From: Prodigiosinella aquatilis
Lineage (GTDB): Bacteria; Pseudomonadota; Gammaproteobacteria; Enterobacterales; Enterobacteriaceae
Length of the DNA stretch: 64,000 nt
NCBI GenBank assembly: GCA_030388725.1
Contig: CP128857.1
Coordinates: forward strand, 3,534,001-3,598,000
Reading direction: 5' to 3'
Positions 56,901 through 63,471 of this stretch are shown here, one piece after another. Each line of letters starts with the position of its first letter. Position 1 is the stretch's first letter. The notes beneath the pieces were generated by a model. The model did not search any database and had not been told where the DNA came from. It saw only the letters and a list, made by a program, of their open reading frames with translations. Both the position numbers and the translations under genes were made by a program.

Positions 56901-59522
56901 CACGCTGACGCTCCACACCCGGCTGCCATCACCGGCCGTAGTCACCTGGGTCTGGTAGCTCTGACTGCCGATGGTCACCGTGACCGTGTCGCCCACCTGC
57001 ACATCGTTACCCACCGTGCCGCTCACCGTCTGGTTCTGTCCGGCTTCGGCCTGATTCAGAACATTATCTGCCGTCAGCGCATCGATGGTAATACTGGCCT
57101 CTGGTGCGCTGGTGTCCACCTGATAGGCATGATCGGCACTCGCACTGGTACTGTTACCGGCGGTGTCGGCAATCGTGACGGTGGCCTGAATGGCGGCGTT
57201 CGTCGCCAGCACGCTGCCCGGTACGCTGACGCTCCACACCCGGCTGCCGTCGCTGGCGCTGGTGACCTGCGTCTGGTAGGTCGCCGAGCCGATGGTGACG
57301 GTGACCGTGTCGCCCACCTGCACATCGTTGCCGACGGTGCCGCTGACGGTCTGGTTCTGTCCGGCTTCCGCCTGATTCAGAACATTATCTGCGGTCAGCG
57401 CATCGATGGTAATACTGGCCTCCGGCGCGCTGGTGTCCACCTGATAGGCGTGATCAGCGCTCGCGCTGGCCGGGTTACCCGCCGCATCGGCAGTCGTGAC
57501 GGTGGCCTGAATGGCGGCGTTCGTCGCCAGCACACTGCCCGGCACACTGACGCTCCACACCCGGCTGCCGTCACCGGCCGTAGTCACCTGGGTCTGGTAA
57601 GTCTGGCTACCGATGGTGACGGTGACCGTGTCGCCCACCTGCACATCGTTGCCGACGGTGCCGCTGACGGTCTGGTTCTGTCCGGCTTCGGCGGCATTAA
57701 TCGTGTTGTCCGCGGTCACCGCATCAATAGTGATGCTGGCCTCCGGCGCGCTGGTGTCCACCTGATAACTGTGGTCAGCCGTCGCGGTAGCGGGATTGCC
57801 TGCCGCATCGGCAGTCGTGACGGTGGCCTGAATGGCGGCATTCGTCGCCAGCACACTGCCCGGCACGCTGACGCTCCACACCCGGCTGCCATCACTGGCG
57901 CTGGTGACCTGCGTCTGGTAGGTCGCCGAGCCGATAGTCACCGTGACCGTATCGCCCACCTGCACATCGTTGCCCACCGTGCCGCTGACGGTCTGGTTCT
58001 GTCCGGCTTCGGCGGCATTAATCGTGTTGTCGGCGGTCACCGCATCAATAGTGATGCTGGCCTCCGGTGCACTGGTATCCACCTGATAGGCATGATCGGC
58101 ACTCGCGCTGGCCGGGTTACCCGCCGCATCGGCAGTCGTGACCGTCGCCTGAATCGCGGCATTCGTCGCCAATACACTGCCCGGCACACTGACGCTCCAC
58201 ACCCGGCTGCCATCACTGGCGCTGGTGATCTGGGTCTGGTAGCTCTGACTGCCGATGGTCACCGTGACCGTGTCGCCCACCTGCACATCGTTACCCACCG
58301 TGCCGCTGACGGTCTGATTCTGTCCGGCTTCGGCGGTATTAATCGTGTTGTCGGCGGTCAGCGCATCAATAGTGATGCTGGCCTCCGGCGCGCGGGTATC
58401 GACCTGATAACTGTGGTCAGCCGTCGCGGTAGCGGGATTGCCTGCCGCATCGGCAGTCGTGACGGTGGCCTGAATGGCGCTCTGTCCGGCCAATACACTG
58501 CCCGGCACGCTGACGCTCCACACCCGGCTGCCATCACCGGCCGTAGTCACCTGCGTCTGGTAGCTCTGGCTGCCGATGGTCACCGTGACGGTATCGCCGA
58601 CCTGCACATCGTTGCCCACCGTGCCGCTGACGGTCTGGTTCTGTCCGGCTTCCGCGGCATTAATGGTGTTGTCGGCGGTCAACGTATCGATGGTAATACT
58701 GGCCTCCGGTGGTAATGTATCTACCTGCGTGGTTACCTGTCCGCCACTTCCCACATTTCCCGCTTGGTCGGTATAACTGCCATCTGCGACGCTTACCGTC
58801 ACCGACCCTTCAAAATTGGAACTCGGCGTCAATACTGCCGTCCAGTGCGTTGGGTCATTGGGATCCTGCAATAAATCAGAGACAATACCGTTATTAACGG
58901 TAATATCACTCAGGTCAAAACCGACTGGTGCTTCAGTAAATTGAAAATTGAGGGAACCATCGCGATTAAATGTAATGACAACAGAAGGAGATGTTGTATC
59001 ACTGGGAATTGATGTTCCCTGAATTTGTGCAGCCAGCAAATTAGGATCAGTCAGCCTGGGAATATCCGTTGCAGGATTGGTAATACCTGTCGTATCAAAA
59101 CCAGCCGTAGGATCGACAATTTTACCTGTCAGGTTCAGCATGATGTCAGCTGTTGAATGTCCACCACCACCATCACCAGCCTCGCCGATATCCCCATTAC
59201 CGGCACCAGCAGCTGTGGCTTCCAACACCTGTGTAGGATCCGCGCCCTGAGCAATAGCTTCCTGTAGCGCCGCTACGTCCGCAGTGGGATCTGGCTGTTG
59301 TGGCGTAATATCGGTTCCATCTCCCCATCGACTATCACGTCCTAAATCAAGCGTATGGCCATCAGGTAACAAAATGGAAACAGCACCGGCATTTCCGGTA
59401 ACAACCTCTTCTCCATTGTAAATACGATCGCCTGCGACTAACTGGCGCTGTGTACCATCTGAAGCGACAACGAATACTTGACCAATAACAAATCTGATGG
59501 TGCCGATAACACTACTAGCCAT
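44973..59522 (-). CDS. Giant LapA-like repeat adhesin (type I secreted, RTX)
   Basis: 4849 residues, starting at 59522 (MASSVIGTIRFVIGQVFVVA) with an AGGGG site; the frame runs 23 codons further upstream without family similarity. Residues 1-110 form a LapA-type retention module, with TAAG at 103-106 as the probable LapG cut site. An Ig-like domain (about 175-270) precedes 32 near-identical 107-residue Ig-like repeats (271-3694) and one divergent copy. Further Ig/cadherin-like domains follow, then a vWA domain (MIDAS D4351-x-S4353-x-S4355), about seven RTX nonapeptides (about 4620-4755, GGSGNDILFGD type) and the C-terminal secretion signal. It should be exported by the LapEBC system encoded divergently and held at the cell surface. 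It is transcribed with the small gene at 44559. Confidence 0.95.
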   Translation of the reverse strand: MASSVIGTIRFVIGQVFVVASDGTQRQLVAGDRIYNGEEVVTGNAGAVSILLPDGHTLDLGRDSRWGDGTDITPQQPDPTADVAALQEAIAQGADPTQVLEATAAGAGNGDIGEAGDGGGGHSTADIMLNLTGKIVDPTAGFDTTGITNPATDIPRLTDPNLLAAQIQGTSIPSDTTSPSVVITFNRDGSLNFQFTEAPVGFDLSDITVNNGIVSDLLQDPNDPTHWTAVLTPSSNFEGSVTVSVADGSYTDQAGNVGSGGQVTTQVDTLPPEASITIDTLTADNTINAAEAGQNQTVSGTVGNDVQVGDTVTVTIGSQSYQTQVTTAGDGSRVWSVSVPGSVLAGQSAIQATVTTADAAGNPATATADHSYQVDTRAPEASITIDALTADNTINTAEAGQNQTVSGTVGNDVQVGDTVTVTIGSQSYQTQITSASDGSRVWSVSVPGSVLATNAAIQATVTTADAAGNPASASADHAYQVDTSAPEASITIDAVTADNTINAAEAGQNQTVSGTVGNDVQVGDTVTVTIGSATYQTQVTSASDGSRVWSVSVPGSVLATNAAIQATVTTADAAGNPATATADHSYQVDTSAPEASITIDAVTADNTINAAEAGQNQTVSGTVGNDVQVGDTVTVTIGSQTYQTQVTTAGDGSRVWSVSVPGSVLATNAAIQATVTTADAAGNPASASADHAYQVDTSAPEASITIDALTADNVLNQAEAGQNQTVSGTVGNDVQVGDTVTVTIGSATYQTQVTSASDGSRVWSVSVPGSVLATNAAIQATVTIADTAGNSTSASADHAYQVDTSAPEASITIDALTADNVLNQAEAGQNQTVSGTVGNDVQVGDTVTVTIGSQSYQTQVTTAGDGSRVWSVSVPGSVLAMNAAIQATVTTSDTAGNPASASADHAYQVDTSAPEASITIDALTADNVLNQAEAGQNQTVSGTVGNDVQVGDTVTVTIGSATYQTQVTSASDGSRVWSVSVPGSVLATNAAIQATVTIADTAGNSTSASADHAYQVDTSAPEASITIDALTADNVLNQAEAGQNQTVSGTVGNDVQVGDTVTVTIGSQSYQTQVTTAGDGSRVWSVSVPGSVLAMNAAIQATVTTSDTAGNPASASADHAYQVDTRAPEASITIDAVTADNTINTAEAGQNQTVSGTVGNDVQVGDTVTVTIGSQSYQTQVTSASDGSRVWSVSVPGSVLATNAAIQATVTTTDAAGNPASASADHAYQVDTSAPEASITIDALTADNTINAAEAGQNQTVSGTVGNDVQVGDTVTVTIGSQTYQTQVTTAGDGSRVWSVSVPGSVLATNAAIQATVTTSDTAGNSTTATADHSYQVDTSAPEASITIDALTADNTINAAEAGQNQTVSGTVGNDVQVGDTVTVTIGSATYQTQVTTAGDGSRVWSVSVPGSVLAGQSAIQATVTTADTAGNSTSATADHSYQVDTSAPEASITIDAVTADNTINAAEAGQNQTVSGTVGNDVQVGDTVTVTIGSQTYQTQVTSASDGSRVWSISVPGSVLAGQSAIQATVTTADAAGNPASATADHSYQVDTTAPEASITIDAVTADNTINAAEAGQNQTVSGTVGNDVQVGDTVTVTIGSQTYQTQVTSASDGSRVWSISVPGSVLAGQSAIQATVTTADAAGNPASATADHSYQVDTTAPEASITIDAVTADNTINAAEAGQNQTVSGTVGNDVQVGDTVTVTIGSATYQTQVTSASDGSRVWSISVPGSVLATNAAIQATVTTADAAGNPATASADHAYQVDTSAPEASITIDTLTADNVLNQAEAGQNQTVSGTVGNDVQVGDTVTVTIGSQSYQAQVTSAGDGSRVWSVSVPGSVLAGQSAIQATVTTADTAGNSTTATADHSYQVDTRAPEASITIDAVTADNMINAVEAGQNQTVSGTVGNDVQVGDTVTVTIGSQSYQTQVTTAGDGSRVWSVSVPGSVLATNAAIQATVTTADAAGNSTSASADHAYQVDTRAPEASITIDAVTADNTINAAEAGQNQTVSGTVGNDVQVGDTVTVTIGSQTYQTEVTSASDGSRVWSVSVPGSVLATNAAIQATVTTADTAGNSTTATADHSYQVDTSAPEASITIDAVTADNTINAAEAGQNQTVSGTVGNDVQVGDTVTVTIGSQTYQTQVTSASDGSRVWSVSVPGSVLATNAAIQATVTTSDTAGNSTSASADHAYQVDTSAPEASITIDALTADNVLNQVEAGQNQTVSGTVGNDVQVGDTVTVTIGSQSYQTQVTSASDGSRVWSVSVPGSVLATNAAIQATVTTADAAGNPASASADHAYQVDTSAPEASITIDALTADNVLNQAEAGQNQTVSGTVGNDVQVGDTVTVTIGSQSYQTQVTSASDGSRVWSVSVPGSVLATNAAIQATVTTTDAAGNPASASADHAYQVDTSAPEASITIDALTADNVLNQAEAGQNQTVSGTVGNDVQVGDTVTVTIGSQSYQTQVTTAGDGSRVWSVSVPGSVLAGQSAIQATVTTADTAGNSTSATADHSYQVDTSAPEASITIDALTADNTINAAEAGQNQTVSGTVGNDVQVGDTVTVTIGSATYQTQVTTASDGSRVWSVSVPGSVLATNAAIQATVTTTDAAGNPASATADHSYQVDTSAPEASITIDALTADNTINAAEAGQNQTVSGTVGNDVQVGDTVTVTIGSATYQTQVTSASDGSRVWSISVPGSVLATNAAIQATVTTTDTAGNSTSASADHAYQVDTSAPEASITIDAVTADNTINTAEAGQNQTVSGTVGNDVQVGDTVTVTIGSATYQTQVTSAGDGSRVWSVSVPGSVLATNAAIQATVTTADAAGNPATATADHSYQVDTRAPEASITIDAVTADNTINAVEAGQNQTVSGTVGNDVQVGDTVTVTIGSATYQTQVTSAGDGSRVWSVSVPGSVLETNAAIQATVTTADTAGNSTSATADHSYQVDTSAPEASITIDAVTADNVLNQAEAGQNQTVSGTVGNDVQVGDTVTVTIGSQSYQTQVTTAGDGSRVWSVSVPGSVLAGQNAIQATVTTADAAGNPASATADHSYQVDTTAPEASITIDALTADNVLNQVEAGQNQTVSGTVGNDVQVGDTVTVTIGSQTYQTQVTTASDGSRVWSVSVPGSVLAGQSAIQATVTTADTAGNSTTATADHSYQVDTSAPEASITIDALTADNTINAAEAGQNQTVSGTVGNDVQVGDTVTVTIGSATYQTQVTSASDGSRVWSVSVPGSVLATNAAIQATVTTADAAGNLASATADHSYQVDTSAPEASISIDAVTADNTINAAEAGQNQTVSGTVGNDVQVGDTVTVTIGSATYQTQVTSAGDGSRVWSVSVPGSVLATNAAIQATVTTSDTAGNPASATADHAYQVDTRAPEASITIDAVTADNTINAAEAGQNQTVSGTVGNDVQVGDTVTVTIGSATYQTQVTSASDGSRVWSVSVPGSVLATNAAIQATVTTADAAGNPATATADHSYQVDTSAPEASITIDAVTADNTINAVEAGQNQTVSGTVGNDVQVGDTVTVTIGSATYQTQVTTASDGSRVWSVSVPGSVLATNAAIQATVTTADAAGNPATATADHSYQVDTSAPEASITIDAVTADNTINTAEAGQNQTVSGTVGNDVQVGDTVTVTIGSATYQTQVTSAGDGSRVWSVSVPGSVLATNAAIQATVTTSDTAGNSTSASADHAYQVDTSAPEASITIDPVTADNTLNEAESGQTQIISGSVGKDVQAGDTVIVTVGDRTYATIVNADGISWSVSILGSVLAMHSQISAAVTIQDEAGNTMTATADRSYMVDTTEPDVAITEFAGNDGYISQGELANTAVGGTSSESAVDLVFTDANGKSVTVNNVQVVEGQWSLHADLSTLAEGQVTVMATATSPSGNHASDTDSATLDITGPVGHDQIVTGTEDTPVSISWSDLGTSGDTSSIVISSLPDASTGTLYFNDHGQWKAVSIGQTFTSADFELRFVPAANISGADLTGMAYQPVDDAGNHGDTATLSVNITPVADAPDVSLTITNGDTVGETPTYIKVNGGSEQPGGFDVQDGVIVRIGDGVRVWLSPGDPVPEIVGNGEVVYYNQGNVSGSRDYTDIFVVHEGSGYVQDGNYRTLNAVTGNTGSESSGVKSDYIFIQGTQADGYNDTVGTNNNADTSVNTFDSVNVTYHDVVLIGGANKLDGIIYGDGTIKSADASSTSEETVTGQAGYQEHAITVSAALTDTDGSESLSGITLTGIPEGTVLIDHINNVTVTIGADGAYLIPNSLHADSLAGQITLQVPVDAGQFDVVAQATATEQANYDSATGYSSQSVEQYAVTVGTSGSDTITGTHSNDIVVGDVSGLQIVEGQNYNIAFLVDSSGSMSTENVAKAITSLTDVFNSLIHSASGSSAGTVNVFLADFDSQVGQTVSVNLADPNALSSLTAVLGSMVSGGGTNYEDVFKTAANWFLSDTVTHNQGTNLTYFITDGEPTFYQSGETDSAVVSNSWWQTQTLNIDNIDYQQGQSYSMNIMGAAREVIDTNGDVYSYSQGWGNQVYRSVIGHVNAEGDGTYEISYLDGTGNSTTHSTITNSQDAFALLQNVSTVEAIGIGDSLNAASLVNYDSDGVVQDHIDPTQLNDAILGSNQPAMAGDDTLSGGSGNDILFGDSITFDGIEGNGLTALQHYIAGKLNTSTGESLTVQEMHNYISGHSAEFDLSSSHDGNDILNGGVGNDILFGQGGKDVLNGGMGNDILYGGSGDDILIGGSGNNILTGGAGADTFTWQSGDTGHDVIKDFNPGEGDRIDLSDLVGELKSGTDISHYIRITESDGSPTIEVSTQGQFNGASGGTPDVSITLDHYHGVLPSVESLISKPEPSAA
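54540..55181 (-). repeat. Near-identical adjacent repeats 12 and 13
   Basis: Repeats 12 (54861-55181) and 13 (54540-54860) encode the same 107 residues apart from the first junction residue and share the same variant segments (SQTY, TSASDG, WSISV, LAGQSA, DAAGNPASAT). This points to a recent 321-bp tandem duplication. Confidence 0.85.
56145..57428 (-). repeat. Recent 642-bp duplication (repeats 5-6 copied as 7-8)
   Basis: Repeat pair 5-6 (56787-57428) and pair 7-8 (56145-56786) are almost identical in DNA, including rare variants found nowhere else in the array (VTIADTAGNST in 5 and 7, VLAMNAAIQ in 6 and 8). Only isolated base differences were seen near the outer end. This indicates a recent two-unit duplication. 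Confidence 0.88.
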
Positions 59523-59872
59523 AGTATCCCCTTGATATATCCAATTATTTTTTGAACAATTTGATTTAGTCAAGAAGTCACACCAGCACATTGGTAATAA
59601 AAACTAATTAATTCAATATGTGTAATGCTATTTTCTCAGCGTCAACCACTTGACTCTCTGCCTAATATAATAAAAAATTCGGAATATTCTTACTAAAATT
59701 TACTTTTTTAAAACAACTAACACGCGATATTCGCAGCGATCATTTCCAATAAACTCTCAATACATTGATATTAATATGTTTTATTTTTTAATTAAGGAAT
59801 AACTTTCTGTAACTATTTATTGAAAGTGTAAGGATATTTTTAACCTAAGTATACGTAGAGGAAAAAGTTTTG
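59523..59872. other. AT-rich divergent intergenic region between adhesin and lapE
   Basis: This 350-base region separates the adhesin gene (leftward) from lapEBC (rightward) and must carry both promoters. It is strongly AT-rich, with runs such as TTTTATTTTTTAATTAA near 59780. I could not identify a convincing -35/-10 pair, FleQ-like or H-NS-specific site. No open frame of interest. Confidence 0.6.
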
Positions 59873-61222
59873 ATGCCACATAAATACTCGTTTGTTCTGC
59901 TACCCTTACTAATGGCCTCATCCATGTCTTTCGCCGACACGCTGCGAGAGGCCGTTGAGGATACACTGCATACACATCCCGAAGTCAGTGCTGCCATTAA
60001 TAGCCGGCTATCTGCTGAGCAGGATATGCGTTCAGCCGAAGGTGGTTATCTACCCAACATTTCTGTTAACGCTGGAATAGGTAAAGAGAATACAGACAGT
60101 GCTTCTACCCGGGCGTTAGGGACTGACTCAGATAAACTCAACCGTCGTGAATCCAGTATTAGTCTGAGCCAGATGGTATTTGATGGTTTTGCAACGTCCA
60201 GTGAAGTCGGCCGGCAAAAAGCCACCGTCAATTCCCGAGCTTATAAAGTATTGAATACCAGTGAAAACCGGGCGTTGGACGCTATCCAGGCATATCTGGA
60301 TGTCTTGCAACGTCAGGAATATGTCCGCCTGGCGGAGGAAAATCTGCTCAGCCATGAACGTATCTACGATCAAATCAAGTTGCGGACAGAACAAGGTGTC
60401 GGAAGGCTGGCGGATTTGGAACAGGCTGAAGCCAGGTTGGCGCAGGCACGTAATAATGTTTTGACAGAAAAGACCAACCTTACCGATTCCCAGACAACCT
60501 ATTACAGTACCATTGGTAAAGAGCCGGAAAATCTACAGATACCAACCCAGAGTTCGTTGCAACTGCCTGCATCTTTGAATAAAGCCCGTAAAATCATGCT
60601 GACTAATAGTCCAATTTTGAAATCAGCAGAAGCAGATATTATCGCCACAGAGAAACAGTATCAGGCGTCCAAAGCTGGGTTTTACCCCCGCGTTAACGTT
60701 GAATTATCTCGTTCGATGGGTGACAACATTGATGGTGCTCGTGGGACAGATAATGAATGGCAGGCTATGCTGAGAATGCGATACAACCTGTATGAAGGCG
60801 GGAGCAATAAAGCCAATATGGAATCAAAAGCTTATCAGGTAAAAGAAGCTCAGGATGTGCGTAATAATACCCTTCGTTTACTGAATGAAGAGCTTCGGCT
60901 GGCTTGGTCCGCAGTAAATAATGCACGACAACAGTTGCCCATAGCGACAGAATACGCCGAACGTAGCCAACAGGTACGTAATGCCTATCAAAAACAGTTC
61001 AGTCTGGGGGAACGCACTCTGCTGGACGTGCTGGACAGTGAAAATGAGCTTTTTACCGCACAGCGCCGCATGGTTGAAATTCGGTTTATTGAAATGTTCA
61101 GCGAATACCGTTTAAAAGCCCGTATGGGAAATTTATTAGCAAGCCTGTCCATTCCCGCACCTGCAGCAAGCCAAAGCCTGAGTGAGGTTAAAACCCAAGT
61201 CGAACTGCCTAGTTTAAACTAA
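59873..61222 (+). CDS. lapE: TolC-family outer-membrane efflux protein LapE
   Basis: 449-residue outer-membrane channel of a type I secretion system. A signal peptide (MPHKYSFVLLPLLMASSMSFA) is followed by DTLREAVEDTLHTHPEVSAA, the usual TolC-family start. Two TolC repeats follow (about 20-220 and 240-430; YLDVLQRQEYVRLAEENLL and FSLGERTLLDVLDSENELFTAQ). An AGAGGA site serves the ATG at 59873; a TTG directly before it (59870) is an equally spaced alternative. It is the first gene of lapE-lapB-lapC, divergent from the adhesin, and is its presumed exit channel. Confidence 0.93.
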   Translation: MPHKYSFVLLPLLMASSMSFADTLREAVEDTLHTHPEVSAAINSRLSAEQDMRSAEGGYLPNISVNAGIGKENTDSASTRALGTDSDKLNRRESSISLSQMVFDGFATSSEVGRQKATVNSRAYKVLNTSENRALDAIQAYLDVLQRQEYVRLAEENLLSHERIYDQIKLRTEQGVGRLADLEQAEARLAQARNNVLTEKTNLTDSQTTYYSTIGKEPENLQIPTQSSLQLPASLNKARKIMLTNSPILKSAEADIIATEKQYQASKAGFYPRVNVELSRSMGDNIDGARGTDNEWQAMLRMRYNLYEGGSNKANMESKAYQVKEAQDVRNNTLRLLNEELRLAWSAVNNARQQLPIATEYAERSQQVRNAYQKQFSLGERTLLDVLDSENELFTAQRRMVEIRFIEMFSEYRLKARMGNLLASLSIPAPAASQSLSEVKTQVELPSLN

Positions 61223-61284
61223 CCGGCTAATTGCTTTTCGTACGCAGGCCGGAAACCATCTTAAGTAAGGAAAAGTTCGGTTAT

Positions 61285-63471
61285 ATGAATTCACATAGCG
61301 AACAACCAACCAGTAACGAGGAAAGTACCACTGTACCATTGCACAACGATCCACGCAGCCGTCATGATGATCCGCTACTGGATAGTCTATTAATATTGTG
61401 TTCATTACAGGGCAAATCAGCCAGTCGTTCTACCCTGACGGCAGGCCTCCCTCTTGTTGAACAACGTATGTCCATCAAGCTCCTCCCCAGAGCGGCGGCC
61501 CGTGCAGGGTTACAGGCGCGAATACTCAAACGTTCGCTGTCCAGTATTCCAGCGATGTCGCTCCCTGCAATGCTGCTATTACGGGAAGGAAGAGCGGCAA
61601 TACTGCTCAGCTGGAACGAGGATGGCAGCGCACAAATCATGCCCAGTGAAACAGAAGGTGGTGAGATTTCTATCGATCACAACACATTACAGCAGAATTA
61701 CCTGGGACTGGTGATGTTTGCTCATCCGCGTCATCGGTTTGAATTACAACAACACTCGCTAATTCCACGCACCAATGCCTGGTTTAAAGATACCCTGAAG
61801 CTTTCCAGGTTCCTGTATCTGGATGCCGTTATCGCCAGTTTCTTAATCAATATTATCGCACTAGCTACCCCGCTGTTTGTCATGAACGTCTATGATCGGG
61901 TGGTGCCTAATCAGGCAACATCAACTTTATGGGTGCTGGCGATAGGAGTGACAGGGGCTTTCATATTTGATTTGATTTTACGTACCCTGCGCGGCTTATG
62001 TTTAGACATGGCGGGTAAAAAAACCGATCTGATTATTTCAGCCACATTGTTTGAACGTATTACCGGCATGGCTATGAAAGCCCGGCCAGCCAGAGTGGGC
62101 AATTTCGCGCAGAATATTCATGAATTTCAGTTTCTGCGGGACTTTCTTTCTTCTCTCACCTTAACTACCCTGATTGATTTCCCGTTCACTTTATTATTGC
62201 TGCTCGTGATTGGCATCATCGGTGGCCCACTGGTCTGGGTACCTTTACTGGCTTTCCCTGTTGCACTGTTGTTCAGTTGGGCGCTACAAAAACCGTTATC
62301 GGAAACGATTGAAAAAACAATGCAGCTCGCCAGCGAACGTCAGGCGACCTTAATAGAAACACTGGGCGGGCTGGATGCCATTAAAGTCAATAATGCAGAG
62401 AGTGAACAGCAATACCACTGGGAACAAACCATTGGTACCCTTACCCGGCTGGAAATGCGGGCCAAAGCGCTCTCCTCATTGGCCGTAAACCTGACACAAT
62501 GGTTCCAGCAATTTTCCGGCGTGGTGCTGATCGTTTTTGGTGTTTATCTCCTGATTAATGGAAAACTCAGCATGGGGGCGCTGATTGCCAGCTATATGCT
62601 GAATAGCCGGGCTCTCATGCCGTTGGGACAATTATCCGGGCTGGTAACCCGTTATCAGCAAGCCAAACTCACCATGGCGACGACCGAACAGATGATGCAA
62701 TTACCGCAGGAACGCAGCGATAAAGAGCGTCCACTCAAGCGTGAAAGCATTTCTGGCGGCATTGAATTTCGCAATGTAACGTTCCATTATCCTGAGCAAA
62801 AAAACCATTCCCTTCAGGAAATTAATCTCTCCATCACTCCGGGTGAAAAGGTCGGTATTATCGGGCGCAGCGGTTCTGGTAAAAGCTCCCTGGAAAAGCT
62901 GGTCGTCAATCTTTACCAGCCCACATCCGGCAATTTACTAATTGATGGTGTTGATATCCGCCAACTCGACGTAAGCGATTTGCGTCATAACATTGGCTAT
63001 GTTCCGCAGGATGTCCAACTGCTCAGTGGTTCTCTGCGTGATAATCTACTCTCCGGTGCCCGATATGTTGAGGATGAAGCAATGCTGCGCGCCGCCGAAA
63101 TTGCTGGCGTAAATGAATTTGCCCGCCTTCATCCCGACGGTTACAACCTGCAAGTGGGTGAAAGAGGGCTGCAGTTATCTGGTGGTCAACGTCAAGCTGT
63201 AGCCATCGCCCGATCCCTATTGTTGGATCCACCTATCCTGGTTCTGGATGAACCCACCAGCTCAATGGATAACAGCAGTGAAGATAGGCTCAAACATGCA
63301 TTACTCCCCGAACTATCGAATAAAACGTTGTTACTGGTCACTCACCGCGTATCAATGCTGGGTTTGGTCGATCGACTGGTGATCATCGACAAAGGACGCA
63401 TCATTGCCGACGGTCCAAAGGCTATTGTGATGGATGCACTAAAAAAAGGGCAAATCAATGCACCTCGTTAA
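61285..63471 (+). CDS. lapB: Type I secretion ABC transporter LapB (ATPase/permease)
   Basis: 728-residue ABC exporter with the start at 61285 (MNSHSEQPTSNE); an open frame from a TTG at 61231 has no clear ribosome-binding site. Plan: N-terminal C39-like domain lacking the catalytic Cys motif (about 35-150), as in LapB/HlyB-type exporters of RTX proteins, a six-span membrane domain (about 165-450; FLYLDAVIASFLINIIALATP), and an ATPase with Walker A GRSGSGKSS, signature LSGGQRQ and Walker B ILVLDEPTSSMD. It lies 62 bases after lapE and overlaps lapC by 14 bases. It should drive export of the giant adhesin. Confidence 0.95.
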   Translation: MNSHSEQPTSNEESTTVPLHNDPRSRHDDPLLDSLLILCSLQGKSASRSTLTAGLPLVEQRMSIKLLPRAAARAGLQARILKRSLSSIPAMSLPAMLLLREGRAAILLSWNEDGSAQIMPSETEGGEISIDHNTLQQNYLGLVMFAHPRHRFELQQHSLIPRTNAWFKDTLKLSRFLYLDAVIASFLINIIALATPLFVMNVYDRVVPNQATSTLWVLAIGVTGAFIFDLILRTLRGLCLDMAGKKTDLIISATLFERITGMAMKARPARVGNFAQNIHEFQFLRDFLSSLTLTTLIDFPFTLLLLLVIGIIGGPLVWVPLLAFPVALLFSWALQKPLSETIEKTMQLASERQATLIETLGGLDAIKVNNAESEQQYHWEQTIGTLTRLEMRAKALSSLAVNLTQWFQQFSGVVLIVFGVYLLINGKLSMGALIASYMLNSRALMPLGQLSGLVTRYQQAKLTMATTEQMMQLPQERSDKERPLKRESISGGIEFRNVTFHYPEQKNHSLQEINLSITPGEKVGIIGRSGSGKSSLEKLVVNLYQPTSGNLLIDGVDIRQLDVSDLRHNIGYVPQDVQLLSGSLRDNLLSGARYVEDEAMLRAAEIAGVNEFARLHPDGYNLQVGERGLQLSGGQRQAVAIARSLLLDPPILVLDEPTSSMDNSSEDRLKHALLPELSNKTLLLVTHRVSMLGLVDRLVIIDKGRIIADGPKAIVMDALKKGQINAPR

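Larger units (their letters stand above)
48441..58712 (-). repeat. Tandem array of 32 x 321-bp repeats inside the adhesin gene
   Basis: The same 321-bp unit (107 codons, starting APEASITIDALTADN) recurs in perfect register 32 times, without any insertion or deletion; a 33rd, divergent copy (SITIDPVTADNTLNEAESG) follows at 48440. Copies differ at a few segments that occur in a small set of alternatives: TINAAEAG/VLNQAEAG, SQSY/SQTY/SATY, TTAGDG/TSASDG, LATNAA/LAGQSA, and DAAGNPAS/DTAGNSTS. The array is visibly GC-rich compared with the gene's ends. Each unit is predicted to fold as one Ig-like domain, giving a long extensible stalk. Confidence 0.97.

Noticed and set aside
48441..58712. Regular repeat array considered as CRISPR or satellite DNA
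   Set aside because: Units are 321 bp, coding, in frame and without spacers; they are protein domains.
47943..58715. 3590-codon open frame on the plus strand
   Set aside because: It is antisense to the adhesin repeats, has repetitive composition produced by the 321-bp array, and has no start context; treated as a shadow frame.
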